64,000 nt of DNA from positions 2,790,001-2,854,000 of the forward strand of contig NZ_CP059856.1 in NCBI RefSeq assembly GCF_009193325.2, read 5' to 3'. The stretch comes from Bacteroides zhangwenhongii (GTDB taxonomy: Bacteria; Bacteroidota; Bacteroidia; Bacteroidales; Bacteroidaceae). Each line of letters opens with the position of its first letter. Position 1 is the first letter of the stretch. The notes under the pieces were generated by a model. It ran no database searches and was not told the origin of the DNA. It was given only the letters and a program-made list of their open reading frames with translations. Positions 18,424-26,993 of the stretch are shown here, piece after piece. A program made the position numbers and the translations under genes.

Positions 18424-19449
18424 CTATTGTTTTTCAGTAGCAGTAATCTCCCCTTCTTCTACATTCCAATTAGGATTCTCTGTCGTAGCTCCTGTATCAG
18501 GGGCGGTGGATTCGGCTTCAATATCTTCTTCTTCCGTAGTCCAATCATTTATTTGCGTACCCTCTTTCGTGATACTAAATACATACTCTTTTTGATCCAC
18601 CGACATATTTGCCGTAATTGTATAATTATAAGAAACGCCCATATCCAACTTCGTTAATTTGGGAAATTCTACTTCATACAAACGACCTTCCATTCGTGCT
18701 TGAATACTCACCTTGTTATCTACAGTTTGCGGTAATAAAATAGCCTGCATCTTATATTCATCTACCGCTCCCACATTACCCCAATAAATGTCAGTAGGCT
18801 TTGCAGTTTCGTTAACAGTTGTTGCCCCCGTCATTGTATTGAATGTACCTTCGAGTTTCAAACCGATGAGATAGCAATCAATATCCGAAAGCTCAACTCC
18901 ATCACCAGCTTTAAACTCCACTTTCAGGCGGCTCATCTTGTGATTAAATGACAACTGCACATTTGGCTGAGTAGCACTTGCTTTTGCTGTAGCATAAAGA
19001 AAGTCAAGGTATTTCCTCTTTGCTTCCGTAGCTTGACTTTCACTATCAGTCAAAACCTGCACTACCCCTTGACTGATACCGGATGTACCAACAAATGGAC
19101 AATAGGCAGCAACATCATATTCTTGTGTACCTAACACCCAAATTTCTTCTGCTACTCCACCTTTCGCTACAAACATACTATTTGCATCACCGGTGTATTT
19201 GTAGTGAATGTTCTGTTGATTATTTCCACAAGAGATCCCTATAGAATCTCCAACTTCCCATTGGGTATCAGTTGCTCTAGTCGGTGCCAACGTACTTCCT
19301 GTTGAGTTATTGATCACTGCACTAAAAGAGACTTTCACCCCCGTCTCTCCCGCAAATTTGATGTCAGATTCCTTAACATCAGTACTACATCCTGCTAAGA
19401 ATAACAGAATAATAGCAGTCATTACATAGTTTTTCTTCATACCATGCAT
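18424..19449 (-). CDS. Fimbrillin-family lipoprotein, first gene of the SusCD operon
   Basis: This 341-residue lipoprotein has lipobox LAGC. The mature N-terminus has the fimbrillin-like pattern of a first strand (VKVSFSAVI), then TRATDTQWEVGDSIGI and YDVAAYCPF, and a mid-domain with FNHKMSRLKVEF typical of Bacteroides fimbrillin-like folds. The C-terminal 35 residues are an acidic, Thr/Glu/Asn-rich tail. The start at 19449 gives MHGMKK; the Met at 19440 gives the more ordinary MKKNYVMTA lipoprotein start and may be the true one. As the first gene after the promoter region it should be the most highly transcribed of the locus. A role in glycan capture is inferred from location; classical pilus assembly is the alternative. 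Confidence 0.68.
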   Translation of the reverse strand: MHGMKKNYVMTAIILLFLAGCSTDVKESDIKFAGETGVKVSFSAVINNSTGSTLAPTRATDTQWEVGDSIGISCGNNQQNIHYKYTGDANSMFVAKGGVAEEIWVLGTQEYDVAAYCPFVGTSGISQGVVQVLTDSESQATEAKRKYLDFLYATAKASATQPNVQLSFNHKMSRLKVEFKAGDGVELSDIDCYLIGLKLEGTFNTMTGATTVNETAKPTDIYWGNVGAVDEYKMQAILLPQTVDNKVSIQARMEGRLYEVEFPKLTKLDMGVSYNYTITANMSVDQKEYVFSITKEGTQINDWTTEEEDIEAESTAPDTGATTENPNWNVEEGEITATEKQ

Positions 19450-19540
19450 TTTAAAGTTTTTATAAATATGTATTGTTGATTAAATCCATTATAATATGGA
19501 ATGAAAAGAAGTTGCCGACAAAATTCATTTTGCATCGCAA

Positions 19541-19548
19541 CTAAAGTA
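19541..19548 (-). promoter_or_regulatory. Alternative -7 element upstream of the fimbrillin/SusCD operon
   Basis: On the minus strand this reads TACTTTAG, one base off TAnnTTTG and identical to the element upstream of the GH2 gene. It would give a leader of about 85 nt. The element at 19661-19668 is the better consensus match. Confidence 0.35.
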
Positions 19549-19660
19549 GAAAATGCTTGTTTTTCATTGTGTATCATTTTTATTATACTTAAGTTAAACA
19601 AAAGTTAGATTAAGTTTTAATCAGGCATCATTATTTATATTATATACCTAAAAACTGATG

Positions 19661-19668
19661 CAAACTTA
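19661..19668 (-). promoter_or_regulatory. -7 promoter element of the fimbrillin/SusCD/PL11 operon
   Basis: On the minus strand this reads TAAGTTTG, a full match to TAnnTTTG. The implied leader to the first gene is about 200 nt. Candidate operator sequences lie 23 bp and about 58 bp upstream. Confidence 0.45.
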
Positions 19669-19690
19669 GAGAACAATACAGTTATTAACA

Positions 19691-19708
19691 ATACAATATT
19701 GTACATAA
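19691..19708 (+). promoter_or_regulatory. Candidate operator 2 of the rhamnogalacturonan locus
   Basis: ATACAATATTGTACATAA is the best copy of the motif shared with 2755-2772 and 21165-21182. A second partial core, TTTTGTACAAAT, lies at 19726-19737, about 58 bp upstream of the -7 element at 19661-19668. That matches the core spacing in front of the GH43 gene (60 bp). Confidence 0.45.
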
Positions 19709-19953
19709 GCATAAAAAATACTGCCTTTTGTACAAATGAATATGGGATGAATAGGACATATATGGAATAAACAGGCAAAAAGAACATCTCATATCCGTTC
19801 TATTACATATTTTGATAAATTCAGAAAACCCGGATCAGAAAAAACAAGTAGAATCTATCCGTAATACAGTCCAAGTTTCATGTCCGACTATTGCTTTTAA
19901 CTAATTATTTTTGTATCTTAGAAGCTTCCATCTTCTCAAAAACAAATGGTCAC

Positions 19954-20107
19954 CTTATAAAGTGCCATTTGTCATTCTATAAAGTGACATTTGTCCCGTT
20001 ATAAGATGACTATTGTCCCATTATAAGGTGACAACTACCCGAATGCATAAACTATACTAGTTTTATGCACTGAAAATCTTTAATCTTCGCACTGAAAACC
20101 CTTGAAA
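19954..20107. repeat. Degenerate 22-bp tandem repeat array (seven units)
   Basis: Four clear units begin at 19954, 19976, 19998 and 20020, sharing TATAA followed by (A/G)(A/G)TG(A/C)C. The 22-bp register continues further, with GCACTGAAAA at 20067 and again exactly 22 bp later at 20089. The first and fourth units are also inverted with respect to flanking bases (CACCTTATAA at 19951, TTATAAGGTG at 20021). The array fills the space between the 3' end of the GH43-like gene and the promoter region of the next operon. No coding potential is seen, since 22 is not a multiple of three. Confidence 0.75.
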
Positions 20108-20130
20108 ACAACGATGCAATGATGGAAACC

Positions 20131-21072
20131 TTATTGTATCATATCAAGAATAACTGAAGCATCCACCGCAAAGGCCGTTCCATGACGGATTCCTTTCGGA
20201 AAAGAGACTTGATCGGAAACGTCTTCCCACGTTTCTCCATGATCGAGGGAACGGACAGCCCCATAACGATGGTCACGATATTTATCAAAATACACATAAA
20301 GAGTATCACCTATAAAAAGAGGAGCAGGCCCCTCCGCCCAATAGTTGCCTGTGATGGGAGCCGATACTTTAGTTGGGAATCCTTTCCTTATATTCTCCGT
20401 ACGTGTCACACGCAGATTTTTCTCCGGCGGATTAGAGTTCTCATTCTTAACTACCATAATCAGATCGTTCCTCTTTGGATCTTTCACAATAGCAGCATCA
20501 ATAACGCTGAAATCCGGATTGAAAAACATGGCAGTCTTCGAGAAAGATTTGAAATCCTTAGTCGTTACATAATAGATACGGTGGTTCAGTCCCTTTTCAC
20601 TTTCACTGGTAGGCACTTCCTTATGACGGCCGGGGATCGTAGTTGCCCAGAAGATATAATAGGTTTGTGACGATTCATCATAAAACAGTTCGGGAGCCCA
20701 GCAGTTATGTGCGGCAGGTTCATTCATCATCACAGGAATAGCCTTTTGCTCACTCCAATGAATCAAGTCACGGGAAGAAGCATAACCAATAATCCGATCC
20801 GTCCAACTGGAAGTCCAGACCATGTGAAAAGTTCCATCGGGAGCTTGACAAATACTAGGATCACGCATCAATTTATCTTTGCCCACAGTAGGAGTTAAAA
20901 AGGAACGACCACCATTCAAAGCCGTCCAGGTCAGTCCATCATAACTATAAGCCAGATGCAAGCCATCTTTACTGTTATTTATAAAATAGGAAAAGAGATA
21001 AACGGTATCTCCGGCGGTAACGTTCATTATAGACCAGACGGTCAAAATCATCCAGACAATTACATTTTTCAT
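20131..21072 (-). CDS. GH43-like five-bladed propeller glycoside hydrolase
   Basis: This 313-residue secreted enzyme (signal peptide ending near TAGD) has the GH43-like propeller pattern common in Bacteroides: KDGLHLAYSYDGLTW, LMRDPSICQAPDGTFHMVWT, DLIHWSEQ, NCWAPELFYD and YWAEGPAPL. Candidate catalytic acids are Asp71 or Asp36, Asp192 and Glu247 (in WAEGP). The assignment of each is uncertain because this clade is divergent from classical arabinanases. Release of arabinose or a related sugar from pectin side chains fits the context. It is monocistronic and divergent from the GH2/GH28 pair, with its 3' end beside the 22-bp repeat array. Confidence 0.8.
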   Translation of the reverse strand: MKNVIVWMILTVWSIMNVTAGDTVYLFSYFINNSKDGLHLAYSYDGLTWTALNGGRSFLTPTVGKDKLMRDPSICQAPDGTFHMVWTSSWTDRIIGYASSRDLIHWSEQKAIPVMMNEPAAHNCWAPELFYDESSQTYYIFWATTIPGRHKEVPTSESEKGLNHRIYYVTTKDFKSFSKTAMFFNPDFSVIDAAIVKDPKRNDLIMVVKNENSNPPEKNLRVTRTENIRKGFPTKVSAPITGNYWAEGPAPLFIGDTLYVYFDKYRDHRYGAVRSLDHGETWEDVSDQVSFPKGIRHGTAFAVDASVILDMIQ

Positions 21073-21103
21073 GGTTCATTCTAAGATTAATAGATTCAGT
21101 TCG

Positions 21104-21111
21104 CAAAGATA
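21104..21111 (-). promoter_or_regulatory. -7 promoter element of the GH43-like gene
   Basis: On the minus strand this reads TATCTTTG, matching TAnnTTTG, 32 nt upstream of the start codon. The same octamer within CAAAGATACCG is repeated 18 bp further upstream at 21122-21129. Confidence 0.55.
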
Positions 21112-21164
21112 CCGTATCTTCCAAAGATACCGAAAAGCAAAGGGATAGATTAATTGGTATATTC

Positions 21165-21182
21165 ATACAATTTTGTACACAT
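21165..21182 (+). promoter_or_regulatory. Candidate operator 3 of the rhamnogalacturonan locus
   Basis: ATACAATTTTGTACACAT matches the motif at 2755-2772 and 19691-19708 and lies 54 bp upstream of the leftward -7 element. It sits in the divergent GH43/GH2 control region and may serve both genes. Confidence 0.42.
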
Positions 21183-21260
21183 ACATCTATACATCCCATT
21201 TTTGATACGATTGTTTATGTTTCTGTACATCTTTATATTTCAAGAAGTTCGAAAAAGCCC

Positions 21261-21268
21261 TACTTTAG
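21261..21268 (+). promoter_or_regulatory. -7-like element of the GH2/GH28 operon
   Basis: TACTTTAG, one base off TAnnTTTG, lies 46 nt upstream of the GH2 start. Confidence 0.45.
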
Positions 21269-21313
21269 CACCAGAATTTAAAAGATAACGAAAATATATC
21301 AATCTTACATATC

Positions 21314-24196
21314 ATGATAAAACATTTTCTAGGCAGTATTATTCTTGCATTTCTTTCGATACTGACCGTTACAGGTCAAAGCAATGCTCTTGATCTATCC
21401 GGTAAGTGGGATTTCCAAATAGACCGGGAAGATACAGGCGTAAAAGAGCAATGGTTTCGAAAAATATTGGAAGACCACATCAATCTGCCCGGTTCCATGC
21501 CCGAGAAGTTAAAAGGCGACGAAGTGACCGTACACACGCAATGGACAGGAAGTTTATACGACAGTTCCTACTATTTTAATCCTTATATGGAGAAATACAG
21601 AATGGAAGGGCAAGTAAAACTACCATTCTTCCTGACTCCGGACAAACATTATGTAGGTGTGGCCTGGTATCAGAAAAACGTAACCATACCATCCGATTGG
21701 AAAGGTGAGAGGATCATTTTATTTTTAGAACGTCCTCATATAGAAACCACCGTTTGGGTAAATAACCGGGAGATAGGAATGCAGAATAGCCTCTGTGTGC
21801 CGCACGTTTATGACCTAACTGCTGCCGTTGCTCCGGGAAAATCTTGTCGGATTACCATCCGCATTGATAACCGTATCAAGGATATCAACGTAGGACCGGA
21901 TTCTCATAGTATTACCGACCAGACTCAGGGCAATTGGAATGGTATCGTAGGACGCATAGAGTTACAGACCACTCCTAAAGTTCATTTTAGCGACATACAG
22001 ATATATCCGGACTTGAAAGACCGGAAAGCCACAGTGCGAATCAGTCTGTACGCACCAGCCTCTGCCAAAGCAACGTTACAATTATCCGCTGAAAGTTTCA
22101 ACTCGGATAAAAAGCATTCTGTCCCTACTGTACAACAGAATATCTCAGTACGTTCCGGAGATAACAAAATCGAAATGGAACTACCGATGGGAGAAGGTTT
22201 TCTGACTTGGGACGAATTTGACCCGGCACTCTATAAACTGACAGCGACACTGACCTGTGGCAAAGAGAGAGAAGTCAAAGAAGTACAATTCGGTATGCGC
22301 GAATTTACCATCAAAGGCAAATGGTTCTATGTAAACGGTCGGAAAACAATGCTTCGCGGCACAGTAGAGAATTGCGATTTTCCGCTTACCGGCTACGCTC
22401 CTATGGATGTAGCTTCATGGGAACGGGTATTCCGCATTTGCCGTAACTACGGGCTGAATCATATGCGTTTCCACTCTTTCTGTCCGCCGGAAGCCGCATT
22501 TATCGCTGCGGACCTTGTCGGTTTTTATTTGCAACCGGAAGGTCCAAGCTGGCCTAATCACGGTCCGAGACTGGGCAACGGCCAGCCTATCGACAAGTAT
22601 CTGATGGACGAAACGATTGCCTTGACCAAGCAGTATGGAAACTACGCCTCTTATTGTATGTTGGCGTGTGGGAATGAGCCTTCCGGACGCTGGGTGTCAT
22701 GGGTAAGCAAATTCGTCGATTATTGGAAAGCAACCGACCCACGCCACGTATATACAGGAGCTTCCGTAGGCAACAGCTGGCAATGGCAGCCCCATAACCA
22801 ATATCATGTAAAAGCCGGTGCACGCGGACTCAGCTGGACCGGTGCGCAGCCGGAAAGCACATCGGACTACCGTAACCGAATTGATACGGTAAAACAGCCG
22901 TATGTTTCCCATGAAACCGGACAATGGTGCGCATTCCCGAACTTCAGCGAGATACGTAAATATACCGGAGTAAACAAAGCCAAGAACTTTGAAATCTTTC
23001 GGGATATATTGAATGATAACCACATGGGAGGTATGGGACACGATTTTATGATGGCTTCCGGCAAGCTGCAAGCGATCTGTTACAAGCATGAGATAGAAAA
23101 GACATTGCGTACTCCCGACTATGCGGGATTCCAACTATTAGCTCTCAATGATTATTCGGGTCAGGGAACGGCACTGGTAGGATTGCTGGATGTATTCTTT
23201 GAAGAGAAAGGATACATTAATGCCGCAGAGTTCCGCCGTTTTTGCAGTCCGACCGTTCTGTTGGCACGTATACCCAAATTCACATACACCAATAACGAAA
23301 CGTTTCATGCAGATATCGAAATATCCCACTTCGGAAAAGAAGCTTTGCAAAAAGCAAATACAGTCTATTGCGTAAAAGATAAATATGGCAAGATATATGC
23401 TCGCGGAGTGGTTAGTACACGGGATATTCCTATCGGCAATCTATTCTCGTTGGGCAGCATAGACATGAAACTGAACGATATCCGTACTCCCCAAAAACTG
23501 AATCTGGAAGTACGTTTGGAAAACAGTGATATTGTCAACGATTGGGACTTCTGGGTATATCCTGACAAAGTGAAACTTACACAAGGAAACGTATACACAA
23601 CGGACACATTGGACGAGAAAGCGATATCCATCTTGCAGGAAGGTGGAAACGTATTGATAACAGCAGCCGGGAAAATAAAATACGGCAGGGAGGTCAAGCA
23701 ATATTTCACACCCGTTTTCTGGAATACATCTTGGTTCAAGATGCGCCCGCCGCATACGACAGGTATTTTCCTGAATGATTATCACCCGCTTTTCCGTGAC
23801 TTTCCGACTGAATATCACAGTAACCTGCAATGGTGGGAACTATTGAACAAAGCGCAAGTTATGCAGTTTACGCATTTCCCTGCTGAATTCCAACCGACTA
23901 TTCAAAGCATAGACACTTGGTTTATCAGCCGTAAAATAGGAATGCTGTTCGAGGCTAATGTATTGAACGGCAAACTGATAATGACCAGCATGGACATCAC
24001 TTCCCAACCGGAGAAAAGGATTGTTGCCCGTCAGATGCATAAAGCGATTCTTGATTATATGAATTCGGATGCTTTCCGCCCGGATACACGCATAAGTCCC
24101 GAACAGATTCAGACATTATTTACTAAAATAGCCGGAGATGTGAAATCTTATACGAAAGATTCACCGGACGAACTAAAGCCTTCCATTGTTAACTGA
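21314..24196 (+). CDS. Family GH2 glycoside hydrolase
   Basis: This 960-residue secreted enzyme has a signal peptide ending at VTGQ. The N-terminal jelly-roll sugar-binding domain is recognisable (LDLSGKWDFQ, YVGVAWYQKNVTIP, TTVWVNNREIG). An immunoglobulin-like domain follows, then a TIM barrel starting near MLRGTVENCDFP. Catalytic residues fit GH2: acid/base Glu455 in CGNEPSG and nucleophile Glu534 in SHETGQW. About 270 extra C-terminal residues follow the barrel and include a flavodoxin-like or glutamine-amidotransferase-like region (GGNVLITAAGKIKYG). The linkage cut is not determinable; a beta-galactosidase, glucuronidase or arabinosidase acting on pectin side chains is plausible. The next gene starts 8 bp after its stop, so the two are co-transcribed. 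Confidence 0.88.
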   Translation: MIKHFLGSIILAFLSILTVTGQSNALDLSGKWDFQIDREDTGVKEQWFRKILEDHINLPGSMPEKLKGDEVTVHTQWTGSLYDSSYYFNPYMEKYRMEGQVKLPFFLTPDKHYVGVAWYQKNVTIPSDWKGERIILFLERPHIETTVWVNNREIGMQNSLCVPHVYDLTAAVAPGKSCRITIRIDNRIKDINVGPDSHSITDQTQGNWNGIVGRIELQTTPKVHFSDIQIYPDLKDRKATVRISLYAPASAKATLQLSAESFNSDKKHSVPTVQQNISVRSGDNKIEMELPMGEGFLTWDEFDPALYKLTATLTCGKEREVKEVQFGMREFTIKGKWFYVNGRKTMLRGTVENCDFPLTGYAPMDVASWERVFRICRNYGLNHMRFHSFCPPEAAFIAADLVGFYLQPEGPSWPNHGPRLGNGQPIDKYLMDETIALTKQYGNYASYCMLACGNEPSGRWVSWVSKFVDYWKATDPRHVYTGASVGNSWQWQPHNQYHVKAGARGLSWTGAQPESTSDYRNRIDTVKQPYVSHETGQWCAFPNFSEIRKYTGVNKAKNFEIFRDILNDNHMGGMGHDFMMASGKLQAICYKHEIEKTLRTPDYAGFQLLALNDYSGQGTALVGLLDVFFEEKGYINAAEFRRFCSPTVLLARIPKFTYTNNETFHADIEISHFGKEALQKANTVYCVKDKYGKIYARGVVSTRDIPIGNLFSLGSIDMKLNDIRTPQKLNLEVRLENSDIVNDWDFWVYPDKVKLTQGNVYTTDTLDEKAISILQEGGNVLITAAGKIKYGREVKQYFTPVFWNTSWFKMRPPHTTGIFLNDYHPLFRDFPTEYHSNLQWWELLNKAQVMQFTHFPAEFQPTIQSIDTWFISRKIGMLFEANVLNGKLIMTSMDITSQPEKRIVARQMHKAILDYMNSDAFRPDTRISPEQIQTLFTKIAGDVKSYTKDSPDELKPSIVN

Positions 24197-24204
24197 TATA
24201 ATAT

Positions 24205-25722
24205 ATGAAAAATAAAGGTATACTTTCTCTATTTATAACAGGGGCATTGCTTATCGCATGCACTCCTGCCAAACAAACCGGAAAAGACTTCCAATGGGGA
24301 GCACTTCCGCAACAGCCTGATTTATCATGGGTTGACAGTGTCGGTAGCCGGCAAGAACCTATCAATCATATAACCCTATCTGCCAATTCTTTAGGTGCGG
24401 TAGCAGACAGTACTGTACTCAGTACAACAGCTATACAAAAAGCAATCGACAGTTGTGCCGTCTCCGGCGGGGGAACCGTCACTCTCCAACCGGGATATTA
24501 TCAGACAGGGGCACTCTTTATCAAAAGCGGAGTAAACCTCCATTTGGACAAGGGTGTGACTTTACTGGCCAGTCCTCAAATTCACCATTATCCGGAATTC
24601 CGTTCAAGAGTTGCAGGAATCGAAATGATATGGCCATCGGCAGTTATCAATATCATAGATGAGAAAAACGCATCTATCAGCGGAGAAGGTACACTGGACT
24701 GTCGGGGAAAGGTATTTTGGGATAAATACTGGGAAATGAGGAAAGAATATGAGGCGAAAGGACTGCGCTGGATTGTCGACTATGACTGCAAACGTGTACG
24801 GGGAATCCTCGTTGAACGCAGCTCGGATATCACATTAAGCGGATTCACTTTAATGCGTACCGGTTTCTGGGGATGTCAGATTCTTTATTCCGACCATTGC
24901 ACCATCAACGGATTAACAATCAATAATAATATCGGAGGACACGGTCCCAGTACGGATGGCATCGACATCGACTCATCCACCCATGTATTAGTTGAAAATT
25001 GCGACATAGATTGCAATGATGATAATATCTGCATCAAATCCGGACGAGACGCAGATGGCCTGCGGGTGAACCGTCCTACCGAAAAAATTGTGATACGTAA
25101 CTGTATAGCCCGCAAAGGCGCCGGCCTCATCACTTGCGGAAGTGAGACTTCAGGAAATATCCGTAATATATTAGGATACAATCTGGATGCAGAAGGAACT
25201 TCTACGGTACTGCGACTGAAAAGCGCCATGAATCGCGGAGGAACGGTCGAAAACATCTACATGACCCGAATCAATGCTAAGAATGTGCAACAGGTTCTGG
25301 CGGCGGATCTAAACTGGAATCCCAATTACAGCTACAGCGTCCTGCCTAAAGAATATGAAGGCAAAGAAATTCCCGAGCATTGGAAAGTAATGCTGACTCC
25401 CGTTAATCCGCCGGAAAAAGGATATCCACATTTCCGGAACGTGTATCTGTCTGATGTAAAAGCAGAAAACGTAAATGAATTTATCTCTGCTTCCGGATGG
25501 AACGACTCCTTACGCTTGGAGAATTTCTATCTCCATGCCATCAAGGCAACGACAAACAGTCCCGGAAAAATATGTTATACGAGAAACTTTAATTTATCTG
25601 ACATTACATTGTATGCCAAAAACAGAAACGATATGGAACTGAAAGAAAATGAACAAAGCAATATTCAGTTCAGTTACGCCAATCCGACAAATTCTGACAA
25701 CAGAACTGCCGAACACCTGTAA
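24205..25722 (+). CDS. GH28 family pectin hydrolase, lipoprotein
   Basis: This 505-residue protein has lipobox LIAC and a right-handed parallel beta-helix pattern (repeated VENCDID, VIRNCIA, VEN turns). GH28 catalytic Asp motifs are present: TDGIDID (Asp251) and CNDDNICIKSG (Asp272/Asp273), with the later RLK motif as LRLKSA. The usual GHG segment reads KGAGLITCGSE, so the conserved His is Ala306. That departs from true polygalacturonases and, in this rhamnogalacturonan locus, favours a rhamnogalacturonan hydrolase-type or other exo-acting activity; this is inference. It is the second gene of the GH2/GH28 operon, and its 3' end faces the PatB-type aminotransferase gene with an imperfect hairpin between them. 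Confidence 0.88.
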   Translation: MKNKGILSLFITGALLIACTPAKQTGKDFQWGALPQQPDLSWVDSVGSRQEPINHITLSANSLGAVADSTVLSTTAIQKAIDSCAVSGGGTVTLQPGYYQTGALFIKSGVNLHLDKGVTLLASPQIHHYPEFRSRVAGIEMIWPSAVINIIDEKNASISGEGTLDCRGKVFWDKYWEMRKEYEAKGLRWIVDYDCKRVRGILVERSSDITLSGFTLMRTGFWGCQILYSDHCTINGLTINNNIGGHGPSTDGIDIDSSTHVLVENCDIDCNDDNICIKSGRDADGLRVNRPTEKIVIRNCIARKGAGLITCGSETSGNIRNILGYNLDAEGTSTVLRLKSAMNRGGTVENIYMTRINAKNVQQVLAADLNWNPNYSYSVLPKEYEGKEIPEHWKVMLTPVNPPEKGYPHFRNVYLSDVKAENVNEFISASGWNDSLRLENFYLHAIKATTNSPGKICYTRNFNLSDITLYAKNRNDMELKENEQSNIQFSYANPTNSDNRTAEHL

Positions 25723-25731
25723 CGGACAAGG

Positions 25732-25773
25732 GCAGTCAGATATCCGATAAAGTTCTTATCCATTATTGACTGC
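25732..25773. terminator. Imperfect hairpin between convergent GH28 and aminotransferase genes
   Basis: The outer arms GCAGTCA (25732-25738) and TGACTGC (25767-25773) and inner arms GATAA/TTATC can fold together. The hairpin overlaps the end of the aminotransferase gene. There is no clear T-run, so a terminator role is only possible. Confidence 0.3.
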
Positions 25774-26925
25774 TCGTTCCAACTGCTTTAATGCCTGTTC
25801 CAATGTAGCACGCGGGCAGGCAACATTTAACCGCATAAAGCCTTCGCCCTCCTTGCCGAATGTTGTTCCGTCATTCAGTGCCAGATGCGCTCCTTCTACA
25901 AACAGGCGATTCAAACTCTCTTGATTCAATCCCAGCCCCCGACAATCCAAAAAGATAAGATAGGAAGCCTGCGGACGAATCATCTTGACGACAGGAATGT
26001 GTTCCCGCAGATAGTTTTCGGTAAAGTCTACATTGCCTTTGATATATGCTATCACCTGATCCAGCCATTCCGTGCCATGGCTATAAGCCGCCGCCACACT
26101 CAGATAGGCAAACAGATGGCCTTCACAAAATTCACTCGCTTCCATGTAGGTACGGAAGCGTTGAAGAAGTTCCTCATTTTCGATGATTACATAAGAGCTT
26201 GCCAGTCCCGGCATATTGAAAGCCTTGCTCGGAGACATAAAGACAAGTGAGTTCATCCGTGCTTTTTCTGAAGTCAAAGCAAAAGTGGGATGTTTATAAG
26301 GTGGCAAAGTCAGGTCTGCATGAATCTCATCGGAGATAACCAAAGTACCGCTTTCCTGACAAATATCAGCAATCTGCGAAAGTTCCTCTTTCGTCCATAC
26401 TCGTCCGCCCGGATTATGAGGATTACTTAAAATCAGTATTTTACAACCTTGTACATCCCGGCGGAAACGGTCGAAATCAATGTAATACTGTCCGTCCCTC
26501 AATACTAACGGGCTGAATACAACTTCGCGTTCATTTTTCTGCGCCACAAGGAAAAAAGGATGATAGACAGGCGGCATTACCATCACTTTATCTCCTTTTT
26601 CCGTGAAACAGTGGATAGCAAAAGCCAACCCGCGAACAATGCCGGGAGTAAACGTCAGCATTTCTTCGGTGACCGACCATCCGTGACGTTCTTTCAACCA
26701 ATGGATAATGGAAGCCGCCCATTCCTTACAGGCGAATGTATATCCCAGCACTTCATGCTCCAACCTCTTTTTCAAAGCCTCTATCACAAACGGAGCCGTA
26801 CGGAAATCCATATCGGCTACCCACATAGGAATCAGGTCATTGCGTCCCCAACGGCCTTCCACTCCATCCCATTTTACGGAATCCGTACCGTTACGGTTTA
26901 TTATTTCATCAAAATTATAGTTCAT
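25756..26925 (-). CDS. MalY/PatB family PLP-dependent aminotransferase (cystathionine beta-lyase type)
   Basis: This 389-residue fold-type I PLP enzyme of the class I/II family breaks the C-S bond of cystathionine or related substrates to release homocysteine, pyruvate and ammonia. Family signatures are MWVADMDFRTAP at the N-terminus, LSNPHNPGGRVW with the cofactor-contacting Asn, VISDEIHADL with the PLP-ring Asp, and SPSKAFNMPGL with the Schiff-base Lys. The length is typical for PatB. It is cytoplasmic, with no signal sequence. It is divergent from the HAD phosphatase, with the two -7 elements back to back. It is unrelated to pectin use and marks the start of a housekeeping segment. Confidence 0.9.
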   Translation of the reverse strand: MNYNFDEIINRNGTDSVKWDGVEGRWGRNDLIPMWVADMDFRTAPFVIEALKKRLEHEVLGYTFACKEWAASIIHWLKERHGWSVTEEMLTFTPGIVRGLAFAIHCFTEKGDKVMVMPPVYHPFFLVAQKNEREVVFSPLVLRDGQYYIDFDRFRRDVQGCKILILSNPHNPGGRVWTKEELSQIADICQESGTLVISDEIHADLTLPPYKHPTFALTSEKARMNSLVFMSPSKAFNMPGLASSYVIIENEELLQRFRTYMEASEFCEGHLFAYLSVAAAYSHGTEWLDQVIAYIKGNVDFTENYLREHIPVVKMIRPQASYLIFLDCRGLGLNQESLNRLFVEGAHLALNDGTTFGKEGEGFMRLNVACPRATLEQALKQLERAVNNG

Positions 26926-26954
26926 ACTGCATGATGTTTTTATGTTATATGAGA

Positions 26955-26971
26955 CAAAAGTAGTACTTTTG
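26955..26971. promoter_or_regulatory. Back-to-back divergent -7 elements (17-bp palindrome)
   Basis: CAAAAGTAGTACTTTTG is a perfect palindrome around one central base. Each half is TACTTTTG read outward. The left half is the -7 element of the aminotransferase gene (start 26925) and the right half that of the HAD gene (start 26994). Both implied leaders are short, about 20 nt. Confidence 0.65.
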
Positions 26972-26993
26972 TCTTCAATTCAAAAAGGAATCT

